A stretch of DNA of 64,000 nt from JADJOM01 sp963817435 (GCA_963817435.1 CAWFNY010000001.1:1984001-2048000), one strand, 5' to 3'; positions 8,017 through 16,612 are shown, numbered from the stretch's first letter. Notes: generated from the letters alone by a model not told the origin. Numbers and translations: made by a program.

Positions 8017-9145
8017 CAGCATAGGCGATCGGGTCGGTGACCCCTTCGGTGGACAGCAGCAGCACCCGTGAACCGGCACCGATCCGCAGCGCTTCGCGTG
8101 CACGGCCCGCCTCCCTTCCTTCTACCAGCTCGAGCAGCCCGGCGAGTCCCGCCGCGCCCGACTCTCCCGACGCGATCCCCTGCGCCGCGAACAGCCGCAT
8201 CGCGGTCCGCGCCTGCTCGTCCTCCACCGCCACGTAGGCATTCATCCCGTGGAGCAGTGATGGCCATGCCGCGGTGGAGGGTGTGCCGCAGTTGAGTCCC
8301 GCCATGATCGAAGCATCCGCGCCCACGGAGAGCATCACCGGCACTCCCGCCTCCACGGATCGGAGGGCGCACGCCGCGCCAACCGGCTCGACGCCCACCA
8401 GCACCGGCCTCGCCTCGAGTCCTTCTCGGCGGTAGTGGCGGACCACCGCGCTGGCGAGCGTTCCGACCCCGATCTGCACCAGGACCACGTCATAGGGCGG
8501 GTCGCCTCGTCGCGCCAGCTCGTCCTCGATCTCCGCGAAGATGGTCTGGTAGCCCTCGGCCACCCAACCGGGGATCTGCTCGTAGCCGGGCCACCCGTGA
8601 TCCTGGATGAGCAGGGTCGCCTCGGCTTCGGCGCCGGCGGCGCGTGCGACCGTCGCGTCATAGGTGCCCTCGACCTCCACCACGGTCGCACCCTCGTCCC
8701 GAATCCCGCGGATCCGGGCCGCTGCCGTCCCCGCGGGCACATAGATCTCGGCCGGCATCCCAAGCCATCGCGCGACTCGCGCAACACCCCGGCCGTGGTT
8801 GCCATCAGTGGCCGTCACGAGGCGGAGCGGCGGAAGAGTTGTCAGGCGGGATCGCAACTCGTCGATGGTCGCCCATGGCGCCGGGAACCCGCCGAGCCGG
8901 GCACTCAGGGCCTGGTAGACCGCCCAGGCGGCGCCGAAGACCTTGTACGCCGGGAGGCCGAGCCGTGCGGATTCATCCTTCACGTCCAGGGCCGCCAGGC
9001 CGAGTCGCTCGGCGAGAGCTGGCAGCGACCGCAGTGGTGATGGGAGATACCCCGGCAATCGTCGGTGCACCTCGGTCGGTGCCCGGGAGGGTGCCGGGAG
9101 TGCGAAGTCCGGCTGATGATGGGGGTTGATCAGCAGCTGAGCCAT
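7988..9145 (-). CDS. dpaL: Diaminopropionate ammonia-lyase
   Basis: Encodes 385 residues of a fold-type II PLP enzyme. Lys68 in PAYKVFGA is the Schiff-base lysine, TATDGNHGRGVARVARWLG (from about residue 111) is the hallmark substrate loop of diaminopropionate ammonia-lyase, and the C-terminal SGESGAAGLAGLL is the phosphate region. The enzyme degrades 2,3-diaminopropionate, and in some members D-serine, to pyruvate and ammonia in the cytoplasm. The length matches DpaL/YgeX (about 400). The name is preferred over threonine dehydratase because of the DGNHG loop and the N-terminal layout. The gene stands alone, facing the flavoprotein operon, with a long AT-rich leader upstream. Confidence 0.85.
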   Translation of the reverse strand: MAQLLINPHHQPDFALPAPSRAPTEVHRRLPGYLPSPLRSLPALAERLGLAALDVKDESARLGLPAYKVFGAAWAVYQALSARLGGFPAPWATIDELRSRLTTLPPLRLVTATDGNHGRGVARVARWLGMPAEIYVPAGTAAARIRGIRDEGATVVEVEGTYDATVARAAGAEAEATLLIQDHGWPGYEQIPGWVAEGYQTIFAEIEDELARRGDPPYDVVLVQIGVGTLASAVVRHYRREGLEARPVLVGVEPVGAACALRSVEAGVPVMLSVGADASIMAGLNCGTPSTAAWPSLLHGMNAYVAVEDEQARTAMRLFAAQGIASGESGAAGLAGLLELVEGREAGRAREALRIGAGSRVLLLSTEGVTDPIAYAAIVGKLPPP

Positions 9146-9367
9146 GGTCGGTAACCTATGCCAGATCCGCCACTTGGCCCACCCCGCCGAGCCGAGCGAT
9201 TCCGTTCGAGGCGGGCAGAATGCCGCAAGCTATTGAGTCACCGCGATCCAGTATAACGGCAGTAAGTCATTATATGACAATAAGATGAATTGCAGGCGCG
9301 ACTGTTGCTATGTAATACAGCGTTCCGGGAGTTCGTGCCGTAACACAGTGGCGGGGAGGCGGTTGTC
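9146..9367. promoter_or_regulatory. AT-rich divergent promoter region with a small palindrome
   Basis: This 222-base region separates dpaL (minus) from the GYF-like gene (plus). It contains GTCATTATATGAC at 9266-9278 (5-bp arms), which holds a minus-strand TATAAT at 9274-9269, a plus-strand TATAAC at 9252-9257 and a minus-strand TAGCTT at 9232-9227. Its AT content stands out against the neighbours, so it very likely contains both promoters; exact start sites cannot be read. Confidence 0.5.
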
Positions 9368-11353
9368 ATGTACAGGATCCGGTCGGGCTCGGGCGCGGAA
9401 GCAGTCTACAACTCCCTGGAGGAGTTCAACGCCGCCGTCCGCCGTGGGGCGGTGGCTCCCGAGGACGAGATCTTTCACCTGCGGGCCAATCGCTGGCTCG
9501 ATGTGAAGAGCCATCCGCACTACCGTCTGGCCATCAGTGGAGCGGGGCATCCCGAGGCCCACGCTGTCGGGGCCCCCGCCGCGCATGTGTCCACTCCGCC
9601 TGCAGAGCGGCCACAGCAGACCGTGCTTCGCCCGCAGCTCATGCCTCAGTCCGCCCCGGTCGCCGCTCCGGGCCCGCCGAGGAAGAGCAAGGAACTCGCG
9701 TTCATCGATCTCGGAGGCCCTGCTGCACCGTCCTCGCAGCGCAACGCGACGGTAATCGAAGCGCGCAAGGCCCCCGCTCCAGCCCCGACATCGACCCCGC
9801 CGAAAGCAGAGTCGAAGTCCGCGCCTCCGACCTCGGAGGTCGAATTCCTCGTGATGGACGGAGGCATCGAGTCGCCGGTCCGTAACTCTCAGGGGCTGCG
9901 CACCATCCCCGAGGATCTCGACCTCCTGTTCGACTCGCCGATGCAGAAGGCCAAGCCGGCTGCGACTCCCATGGTGGTTGCCGCTCCCGTGCCGCCGAAG
10001 CCTCAGGCCCAGCCGGTGCCGCAGCCTCCCGCCACCACGGTCGGGCGGCATGCGGTCGAGGTGACTCCGCGGGAGGCGTCGAAGGTGGAGCCCCCGATGG
10101 CTGCAATGCCGAAGGTTGTGGCACCGAAGTCCGAATCACCAAAGCCCGAGACGCCGAAGGCCGAGGCACCGAAGAAGGCTGAGACGCCGAAGGCCGAAGC
10201 GCCACGGGCCGCGGTCGTGACGACGGCTTCTCCCAGCGTCGCAGCCTCCTCGGCTCCGGCGGCCGCCGTGGCCTCGCCGAAGCCCCCGCGCGAGGCCGTT
10301 GTCCATCCAAAACAGGTCCCGACGGAGGACCTGACGATTCCGGGCGCTGCACTGCTCGAATCACCGGCCATGGCGACGGCTGTCACCACCGCCCCGGCGG
10401 GCCGGTCGATGGGAGTACTTGTCGGTGCCGGTGCGGCCCTCGTCGTCGTCGTCGCCGGGCTGCTGGCCTGGAAACCGTGGAGTGGGCGCCCAGCCGCTCC
10501 TTCAGCGGAACCGCAGGCCGCCTCTGCGTCAGCGCCAGCCACGCCGGCTCCGGCCGAGCCGGGTCCGTCCGTCGGCGGCGTGCCCTCGAAGTCAAACACC
10601 ACGGTCGCCGTGACGCCGGCGCCGAAGCCGGCGGAGGTCGCGAAGAAGACCGACTCCGTGGCGAAGCCGCAGGACGACCAGGTCCTCGCGGCCGCGCGCC
10701 CGAACTTCCGCGCGGACATGGATGTCCCGAGCGGCGATCTCGGACTCGGTTCGGACATTCGGACGGGGACGACCCCCAGTGCCGTGATTGCTCCGACGGA
10801 ACTGACTCGCCGCCTCGAGACCGCCGAGAAGCTTGCCCAGCTCGAACTCGGCACCAGGCTCGGCGGGTTCCACGCCCTGTTCACGCCCAGCCACCTCGCG
10901 ACGGCGGAGGGTGTCACGGCCGCGCGGAACGCCTGGTCGAACGGCGCCGATGTCCTGCGCCAGTATCGCGCCAGGATCGCCAGGATGGAGAGGGCCTACG
11001 AGGACAGCGTGCTCACCGCGCAGCGGGCGCAGCGGTGGTCGAGTGAAGAGATGCGGGCCTGGGCCGGACACCAGAGCCAGGCGGAGCCGGTGGAGACCTC
11101 TCAGCTCACCGACCTGATGTTCAGCCAGGTCGGCGAGGGCCTCGACCTTCTCGCGGCGCTCGATGGCCAGTACGAGATAAAGGGCGGCGTGATCGTGTTC
11201 AAGAACCCCGCATCGGGCGTTCGATACATGAGCATTCGCACCTGGGTGGATCAGCGGATGCAGGCGTGGTCCGGCACTCCGGAGAGCGCCCGGCCGTATT
11301 CCGTGAGCGCGATCCTCCGGGCTCTCGGCGACGGACTGCCCGCAAGCCGGTAA
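9368..11353 (+). CDS. GYF-like-domain membrane protein with long Pro/Ala/Lys linker
   Basis: Encodes 661 residues. Residues 1-56 (MYRIRSGSG, FNAAVRRGAVAPEDEIFHL, WLDVKSHPHY) resemble the GYF_2-type fold found at the start of bacterial membrane proteins. A low-complexity region of about 290 residues follows, with Lys-Ala-Glu-x-Pro repeats near 255-280. One transmembrane helix lies near 346-370, then a second Ala/Pro-rich linker, and a predicted helical domain of about 180 residues forms the C-terminus (LETAEKLAQLELGTRLGGFHALF onward). With no cleavable signal the N-terminus is probably cytoplasmic and the C-terminal domain periplasmic. Function unknown. The ATG is preceded by GGGGAGG. A perfect 32-base palindrome ends the gene. 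Confidence 0.75.
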   Translation: MYRIRSGSGAEAVYNSLEEFNAAVRRGAVAPEDEIFHLRANRWLDVKSHPHYRLAISGAGHPEAHAVGAPAAHVSTPPAERPQQTVLRPQLMPQSAPVAAPGPPRKSKELAFIDLGGPAAPSSQRNATVIEARKAPAPAPTSTPPKAESKSAPPTSEVEFLVMDGGIESPVRNSQGLRTIPEDLDLLFDSPMQKAKPAATPMVVAAPVPPKPQAQPVPQPPATTVGRHAVEVTPREASKVEPPMAAMPKVVAPKSESPKPETPKAEAPKKAETPKAEAPRAAVVTTASPSVAASSAPAAAVASPKPPREAVVHPKQVPTEDLTIPGAALLESPAMATAVTTAPAGRSMGVLVGAGAALVVVVAGLLAWKPWSGRPAAPSAEPQAASASAPATPAPAEPGPSVGGVPSKSNTTVAVTPAPKPAEVAKKTDSVAKPQDDQVLAAARPNFRADMDVPSGDLGLGSDIRTGTTPSAVIAPTELTRRLETAEKLAQLELGTRLGGFHALFTPSHLATAEGVTAARNAWSNGADVLRQYRARIARMERAYEDSVLTAQRAQRWSSEEMRAWAGHQSQAEPVETSQLTDLMFSQVGEGLDLLAALDGQYEIKGGVIVFKNPASGVRYMSIRTWVDQRMQAWSGTPESARPYSVSAILRALGDGLPASR

Positions 11354-11388
11354 GTCGTGGCGTCGCAAGGCGCACCACTGCAACAACG

Positions 11389-11425
11389 TGGGCGGTGGCT
11401 CCGTACGGAGCCACCGCCCACTGCT
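11389..11425 (+). terminator. Strong intrinsic terminator (32-base perfect palindrome)
   Basis: TGGGCGGTGGCTCCGT at 11389-11404 is the exact reverse complement of 11405-11420, giving up to 14 base pairs around a small loop, followed by CTGCTTTCTCTC. It lies 35 bases after the GYF-like gene and just ahead of the next GTG start, so it isolates the two. Confidence 0.8.
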
Positions 11426-11448
11426 TTCTCTCCCACGGAGAGGCTCAC

Positions 11449-12420
11449 GTGACTGGTCGCGTCCTCAAGGCCCTTGCGCTGGTCCCGCTCGCCCTCGTCT
11501 CCCCCTCCGAGCGGCCGGCGGCCCGGATCACCGAGTATCAGATCCCACGCAGCAACAGTTTCCCGCATGACCCGGCGGTCGGCGCTGATGGAATCGTCTG
11601 GTATACCGATCAGAGCAACAGCGCGATCGGGCGCCTCGATCCGGCCACCGGCGACATCACCGACTATCGGACCCCAACCCCGCGTTCGGGACCGCACGGA
11701 CTCATCGTCGCGCCCGATGGCAGCGTCTGGTATACGGCGCAGCTCACCGGCGCGCTCGGTCGTCTCGACCCGGCGAGCGGCCGCATCGAGGAGTACGCAC
11801 TCCCCCGGGCAGCGAGGAATCCCCACACGCCGCTCTTTCACCAGGGAGCGATCTGGTTCACGGACGCCAACAACAACAGTTACGGCCGGCTCGACCCCGC
11901 GACCGGAGTGGCGGAGGTCTGGGTGGCACCGACGCCGCGGAGCATTCCCTACGGGATCGCCGCCGCGCCGGATGGGTCGCTCTGGATCGCGCAGCTCGGG
12001 ACCAATCAGCTGGGCCGTGTCGATCCGGCGACCGGCGTCATGCGGGAGTTCGCGCTCCCCATCGCCGAGGCGCGGCCGCGGCGCCTCGTGGTCGATGCCC
12101 GTGGCATCGTGTGGTACACCGACAACGCGCGCGGCTTTCTCGGCGCGCTCGATCCTTCGACGGGGGCGGTGCGGGAGTGGCGCACGCCGGGTGGCGACGC
12201 GCAGCCCTACGGCATCGCGATCGGCACCGACGGTCGCATCTGGTACAATGAGGCGACCACCGGAATGATGGTGGCCTTCGACCCGACGACAGAACGGATG
12301 GAGACCGTGCGCATCCCGACGCCGGGCTGCGTCGTCCGGCACATGGTCACCGACACGATCCGCAAGCGAATCTGGCTCGCACTGTCGGGCACCGGTCGCA
12401 TCGGCCGAATCGACCTCTAG
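11449..12420 (+). CDS. Streptogramin-lyase-like beta-propeller protein, exported
   Basis: Encodes 323 residues. After a short hydrophobic N-terminus (residues 5-17) come six or seven propeller blades, each with a DGxVWYTD/A-x-x-x-x-x-IGRLDPATG unit (for example GIVWYTDQSNSAIGRLDPATG split over 55-75, then SVWYTAQL, AIWFTDAN, SLWIAQLG, IVWYTDNA, RIWYNEAT). This is the pattern of virginiamycin B lyase (Vgb) and related NHL-like propellers, which linearise streptogramin B. Many environmental relatives with signal peptides are not resistance enzymes, so the activity is unproven. The GTG at 11449 has GGAGAGG seven bases upstream, which decides the start; the longer frame would run through the terminator. 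Confidence 0.8.
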   Translation: MTGRVLKALALVPLALVSPSERPAARITEYQIPRSNSFPHDPAVGADGIVWYTDQSNSAIGRLDPATGDITDYRTPTPRSGPHGLIVAPDGSVWYTAQLTGALGRLDPASGRIEEYALPRAARNPHTPLFHQGAIWFTDANNNSYGRLDPATGVAEVWVAPTPRSIPYGIAAAPDGSLWIAQLGTNQLGRVDPATGVMREFALPIAEARPRRLVVDARGIVWYTDNARGFLGALDPSTGAVREWRTPGGDAQPYGIAIGTDGRIWYNEATTGMMVAFDPTTERMETVRIPTPGCVVRHMVTDTIRKRIWLALSGTGRIGRIDL

Positions 12421-12428
12421 CCGCGATT

Positions 12429-12467
12429 TCCACACCAATCCACACCATCCACAGAATCCACACCAAT
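12429..12467. repeat. Four tandem TCCACA-type repeats
   Basis: TCCACACCAA, TCCACACCA, TCCACAGAA and TCCACACCAA follow head to tail with a 9-10 base period, directly after the propeller gene. Three copies read ATCCACA, the 3' part of a DnaA box (TTATCCACA). The repeats are followed at once by a 12-bp hairpin. Confidence 0.8.
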
Positions 12468-12504
12468 CGTTCGTCAAGCCGCGAGCACGGCTGCTTGACG
12501 AACG
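12468..12504. terminator. Hairpin with 12-bp arms
   Basis: CGTTCGTCAAGC (12468-12479) pairs with GCTTGACGAACG (12493-12504) around a 13-base loop. It stands 48 bases after the propeller stop and 58 before the receiver gene; no T-run follows. It may be a terminator or a leader structure. Confidence 0.55.
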
Positions 12505-12561
12505 CTCACTCGCGCCGCAAGTTGTGCCTCCCTCGCGGTCACACCTGCTTCAGGCGACACG

Positions 12562-13023
12562 ATGTCCGCTTCGCTCGACGAGCTGATCAATTCCTTCCGC
12601 TGCACCTTCTTCCCGGTGCAGGTGCTCGTCGTGGACGATGATGTCACCTCGCGTGCCGCGATGCGCCGGGTGCTGGAGCATCAGGGCTACAGCGTCATCG
12701 TCGCCGAGGATGCCCTGGACGCGCTGCGCATGCTCGAGCGCACCCACGTTCCGGTGGACCTGATCATCACCGACGTGCAGATGCCGGGCATGAATGGCGA
12801 CGCCCTGGTCGCGCGAGTGAGAGAATCGTGGCCCGACCTTCCGGTGGTGTACGTCTCGGGTGAGCCAGGAAACGTGCGACTGGTGCAGGAGACCGGTGGA
12901 GACGTGCAGTTCCTCGCCAAGCCCTTTCTGCCCGCCGAACTTCTGGAAACCGTGCGGGAGGCACTGGGATTGCCCCTCGCCGACGAGGCGAAGGGGCGGA
13001 GCGCCGCACTGGAATTGCACTAG
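12562..13023 (+). CDS. Single-domain response regulator (CheY-like receiver)
   Basis: Encodes 153 residues, almost all a receiver domain (about 18-135) with a short N-terminal extension and no output domain. The acidic pocket is intact (Asp25-Asp27 in VVDDD), the phosphoacceptor is Asp71 in IITDVQMPGMNG, Ser99 sits at the switch position (YVSG), and Lys120 lies in AKPF. It should accept phosphate from a histidine kinase and act by protein contact. No kinase gene is in the window, so the partner is elsewhere. The leader contains a repeat array and a hairpin, and a strong terminator follows, so it is probably a monocistronic unit. Confidence 0.92.
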   Translation: MSASLDELINSFRCTFFPVQVLVVDDDVTSRAAMRRVLEHQGYSVIVAEDALDALRMLERTHVPVDLIITDVQMPGMNGDALVARVRESWPDLPVVYVSGEPGNVRLVQETGGDVQFLAKPFLPAELLETVREALGLPLADEAKGRSAALELH

Positions 13024-13057
13024 CCGCTCTGGGCGACAGACACTCCGGAACGTCGCG

Positions 13058-13097
13058 ACGGCTGGCCGCTCGGGGAGAGCGGCCAGCCGTTCTCTTT
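13058..13097. terminator. Strong intrinsic terminator
   Basis: ACGGCTGGCCGCTC (13058-13071) pairs with GAGCGGCCAGCCGT (13077-13090), a perfect 14-bp stem with a 5-base loop, followed by TCTCTTTG. It ends the receiver gene and may serve the opposing G8 gene as well. Confidence 0.8.
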
Positions 13098-13110
13098 GTG
13101 TCGCCCGCGA

Positions 13111-15495
13111 TCAGGGCTTCACGAACAGCGCCGCCCAGTCATTTCCGATCTGGACGACGATCTTCAGGTGCAGCAGGCCCGCGGCAGCATCGTAGTAGAA
13201 CTTGTCGCCGGCACTGGCATCGACTTCCGCCACACTCGACGCCGCCGTCATCGGATTGCCAGCCCAGTAGTCGCGCACGATCTGGCTGGGCGCCGCCGCA
13301 TACGGGAAGGCGAGCCGGACGGCATCGCCCGCCTGCGCACTGTTGAGGTAGAAGTTGGGCCGGGTCGGCGAAACCGCGGACCACTGGAGCGTGTACCCCC
13401 GCCCCGGAATCGCGGACAGCGAAGCATTGTCCGGCTGGTTGCCGCCGCCGGAAAAGAGCTGGCTCACGGAATCGTCCCGCAGCAGAGTCACCGGAGCGAC
13501 GGCCTCGCCCGTCTGGCTGCGGAGCGAGAGCCGGAGATACCGATGCGGGCAGAGGTGGGCGTTCCATTGAGGCTGATAGCTGCATTGCGGGGTGACCAGG
13601 ATCGGCGAATTCGCGACCAGCCACTCGCCGGCCTGCCCGCTCACCGCGCCATTCTTGTCGAGGAACACGGCGGCCTTGTCGCCATCCTTGTCCGCGGTCG
13701 GGTTCTTCAGGTAGAGCTGCCGGGCGTTGATGAAGGTGAGGGCGCCCACTTCGTTCAGTGGGTTGATCGAGAAGGCGTCATCGAGCAGATACCCCAGCGC
13801 GCTCGCCGGCACCGTGGTGTTGGCGTTGTAGTTGATGAAGGTGACGCCGTGCGCCCCGACCCGGCCGTCATAGAACTCGTAGCCGCGCAGGGCGTAGCTC
13901 GAGGGCAGCGCCGCGATGCTCCCCGTCTGGCCGATGAAGGTGGTGTTCTCGACGAAGGTCTCGTAGGCCGCGAAGGTCGCGCCGATCTGATTGTCGGCCA
14001 GCACCGAATTCGAGAGCTTGAGATGATCGCCGCGCAGCCAGACCGCCCGGCCGTAGTGCTTGTAGGCACGGAATCTGGTGAAATCGGCGACAACCGGAGC
14101 CGAGTTGTAGTCGTTCGGGTCCGCGCGCGGCATGTAGACGGTCACATCCGGCACCAGGTCCGGCCGCGGACCATCGTCGACGAAAAGGCCTCCCTGGTGG
14201 TTCGAGTGGGCCACGTTGCCGGAGAATTCGCCGAGCGGGGTCAGGCGCGGCCGGTCGGCGGCGCCGGTCGAGAGGCCGGTGGGCTGATCGGGGAGCGCAT
14301 ACCAGAACCCGAAGCCCTGCGAGCCAGCTGCCACGTTGCCGCGTACGATGTTCGCCGGGTTGGTGATCCAGAATGTTGCGGGCCGATTGTCCGAGGGAAG
14401 CAGCCGGATGCCGTCGCCGGGATCGTGGGAGGTCAGCCCCAGGTTGCCCTCGATCAGGTTCCCGCTCTCGGCACCGTCCTCCAGGAAATAGCCGTGGCCC
14501 GCGTGATCGTAGCAGACGTTGTCCTTGACCGTCGCATTGTCCGTTCCGTGTATCGTGACACACCGATTGAAGGTGTGCCAGACGCTGCTGTTGCGGAAAT
14601 ACTGGCCGGTCACGTCGCCGGCGACATGCCAGTGCATGGGATACCGCGCCAGCTGGGCGCGCTGCCCCATCAGATAGAGTTCGACGCCTTCGATATGCGC
14701 CACCGCGCCGGCCATGACCATCATGTGGCCGCCGTATCCCGGAGTCGTACCGGTGTCGCCCCGGATGGTGATGTTGCGGCTGAGCAGCCCGACCTCCGCC
14801 CGTTCGTCCACCGCCGTCCCGCTCACCGTGATGATCTCGCCGTAGTGCTCATGGCCGAGCGGCGACGCGAGGGTGATGGTGGTTCCGCTCACACCGGCGA
14901 TCACCTTCTCCTCTGCCTGATTCTGGTTGTAGTCGCTCGAGGCCAAGACGATCCGGTCGCCCACGCGCCAGCCGGGGTTTCGCTCCAGGACGAGCTGGGT
15001 CGCGCCCTGCGCGGCCGTCGCCCGCAGATGGGTCCAGCCACCGCGCTTCTCGCCATGCAGTTCGATCCGGCCGTTGACGCCGAGCAGTTTGTTGCCCATC
15101 CCCATCACACTCGGATTGCCCGCGGTGCCGGTGAGGGTGACGACGGCGTGGTGCGTCCATGGAGCCGTTTCAGTCCCCGCCTGCAGGGTACCGTTCACGA
15201 TGATCCAGCCGGCGGTGAGCGAGAGATCCGTGTTGCCGAAGACCAGCGCGCCGTCGATGGTCAGGCTCTGGAGGGGTGGCGCGGTGGTGTCGAGTTCCAC
15301 CGAGAGCCCGGCCGGAATGACCACGGAGTCACCGGCGGCCGGCACCTGACCGGACGGCCAGGTGGCGGGGTCGGACCAGGCCTTCAGATTGCCGATCGGT
15401 GGCCCGCCTGGTCCGGTGGGGGTTCCTGAATCTGGGCTGCAGGCAGCGAGCAGGACCGCCAACGCGATCGCGAAGCGACTGGGTGCCTGTCGCAT
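13111..15495 (-). CDS. G8-domain lipoprotein with right-handed beta-helix
   Basis: Encodes 794 residues. The N-terminus is a lipoprotein signal (ALAVLLAAC, lipid Cys near 19). Next is a G8 domain (about 37-150): AWSDPATWPSGQVPAAGDSV, LTIDGALVF and ASGxL-like strands match the pattern named for its eight conserved glycines. From about 230 to 640 there are parabandage-like strands (IEGVELYLMGQ, YPMHWHVAGD, NRCVTIHGTDNATVKDNVCYDHAGHGYFLEDG) typical of beta-helix polysaccharide enzymes. Eukaryotic proteins with this pairing include CEMIP and TMEM2, linked to hyaluronan breakdown, so an extracellular glycan target is plausible but unproven. The ATG at 15495 follows GAGGTC on the minus strand; an upstream in-frame start lacks a signal peptide. 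Confidence 0.85.
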   Translation of the reverse strand: MRQAPSRFAIALAVLLAACSPDSGTPTGPGGPPIGNLKAWSDPATWPSGQVPAAGDSVVIPAGLSVELDTTAPPLQSLTIDGALVFGNTDLSLTAGWIIVNGTLQAGTETAPWTHHAVVTLTGTAGNPSVMGMGNKLLGVNGRIELHGEKRGGWTHLRATAAQGATQLVLERNPGWRVGDRIVLASSDYNQNQAEEKVIAGVSGTTITLASPLGHEHYGEIITVSGTAVDERAEVGLLSRNITIRGDTGTTPGYGGHMMVMAGAVAHIEGVELYLMGQRAQLARYPMHWHVAGDVTGQYFRNSSVWHTFNRCVTIHGTDNATVKDNVCYDHAGHGYFLEDGAESGNLIEGNLGLTSHDPGDGIRLLPSDNRPATFWITNPANIVRGNVAAGSQGFGFWYALPDQPTGLSTGAADRPRLTPLGEFSGNVAHSNHQGGLFVDDGPRPDLVPDVTVYMPRADPNDYNSAPVVADFTRFRAYKHYGRAVWLRGDHLKLSNSVLADNQIGATFAAYETFVENTTFIGQTGSIAALPSSYALRGYEFYDGRVGAHGVTFINYNANTTVPASALGYLLDDAFSINPLNEVGALTFINARQLYLKNPTADKDGDKAAVFLDKNGAVSGQAGEWLVANSPILVTPQCSYQPQWNAHLCPHRYLRLSLRSQTGEAVAPVTLLRDDSVSQLFSGGGNQPDNASLSAIPGRGYTLQWSAVSPTRPNFYLNSAQAGDAVRLAFPYAAAPSQIVRDYWAGNPMTAASSVAEVDASAGDKFYYDAAAGLLHLKIVVQIGNDWAALFVKP

Positions 15496-15793
15496 CGAAG
15501 TGACCTCGAATGTGCCGGGAATTGGAATCCGTGCGACCCCATGGACCGCTGGGCCGTCAGTACTATCGGGCGGCCCGGATTCCGGCACAACTCACAGGAA
15601 TTGGTGGGTGTCACTGAATGCGACGGGGTACGGCGGCGGGGCTCGACAATCGTGACAACCATCACTCGCCCCCCGAAGAAGCGGGCGCTCAGCGCGGGCG
15701 AGCTGTGACTGGCCCGGGTTCTGCCCTTCATCCCCGAAAAGCAGCAATCCGGGGAAAATCCCCGCGCATCACGCGTGTCAGACAGGGAATTGC

Positions 15794-16612
15794 ATGGCGC
15801 CACCGTACCACAATCCGCTTGTCGGTCTCACGACCGGCTCTCTGCTCCAGGGTCGTTACCGGCTCATCCGGGAGACCGGCGGCAGCCCCATCTCGGCCGT
15901 CTACCTGGCCCAGGATATCGAGGCCGGGACCAGCGCCACGGTGAAGGTGCTCGCGCTTCCGGACGAGTACCGGGAACGGCTGCGCCGCGAGGCCGCCGCG
16001 CTGCACGATCTCGAACACGAGCACATCGCCCGCCTTTACGATTTCTTCGAAAGCGGCGAGCGCTCGGTCCTGGTCACGGACCACGTCGGCGGCCCCGATC
16101 TCGCTTCGTATCTCAAAATGAGCGGCCCCCTGGCCGCCGAGGAGGTCGCGGCGATCGGTCGCGGGATCGCTCTGGCGCTGCGATCGGCCCACCGGCGCGG
16201 GCTGCTGCATCGCGGCGTGTCCCCAGGAGCGATTCTGCTCGCCCCCGAGATTCGGGCGAGACTGATCGATTTCGGTGTCGCGGATGTGGAGGGAGACCGG
16301 GACTACCGGGCCCCGGAGATTCTCGCGGGCCAGGGCGGGGACGGCCGGGCGGATCTCTACGGGCTCGGCCTCACGCTCTACTTCCTGATCGCAGGGGAGC
16401 TGCCGCCCAGGCAGGCCCGGGATCTTCCCCCGCTGCCGAGTCCGGACGGCTACCGCCCGTCACTGGTGCGGCCCTCGATCCCGGCCTGGCTGGACGCGGC
16501 AGTCGCTCAGGCGACGGCGGCGCTGCCGGCGGATCGATTCCTGTCGGCTGGTCGGTTCGCCGAGGCGCTCACGCCGGGACGCGTGATGCCACAACTGGAA
16601 GTGAACCGTTAG
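15794..16612 (+). CDS. Ser/Thr kinase-fold pseudokinase
   Basis: Encodes 272 residues with the full protein-kinase fold. The beta-3 Lys is present (K51 in TVKVLAL), the DFG Asp is present (D159), and YRAPEIL is kept in the activation segment. The catalytic loop, however, reads HRGVSPGA at 139-146 instead of HRDxKPxN: Asp, Lys and Asn are replaced by Gly, Ser and Ala. The glycine loop is also degenerate (ETGGSPISAVY). This should abolish normal phosphotransfer, leaving a nucleotide-binding scaffold or regulator. There is no transmembrane helix or extra domain. AGGGA lies ahead of the ATG. The next gene, for AlaX, starts 92 bases downstream. Confidence 0.88.
   Translation: MAPPYHNPLVGLTTGSLLQGRYRLIRETGGSPISAVYLAQDIEAGTSATVKVLALPDEYRERLRREAAALHDLEHEHIARLYDFFESGERSVLVTDHVGGPDLASYLKMSGPLAAEEVAAIGRGIALALRSAHRRGLLHRGVSPGAILLAPEIRARLIDFGVADVEGDRDYRAPEILAGQGGDGRADLYGLGLTLYFLIAGELPPRQARDLPPLPSPDGYRPSLVRPSIPAWLDAAVAQATAALPADRFLSAGRFAEALTPGRVMPQLEVNR

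Noticed and set aside
9266..9278. Palindrome GTCATTATATGAC as a defined regulator site
   Set aside because: The arms are only five bases and the element overlaps a TATAAT-like box, so it may simply be promoter sequence; kept only as part of the divergent region.
11449..12420. Streptogramin resistance gene (vgb)
   Set aside because: The propeller fits, but secreted environmental homologues are many and no resistance context is visible; called only lyase-like.
12429..12504. A chromosomal replication origin at the ATCCACA repeats
   Set aside because: There is no dnaA, dnaN, gyrB or parAB nearby, no AT-rich unwinding stretch and only partial DnaA boxes.
13096..15429. Long open frames opposite real genes (for example 13096-15429 plus, 29097-31526 plus, 32957-35068 minus, 55839-57572 minus, 57677-59554 minus)
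   Set aside because: They lie antisense to clearly conserved genes, have Arg/Pro/Gly/Ala-rich composition and show no family motifs; high GC makes such shadows common.
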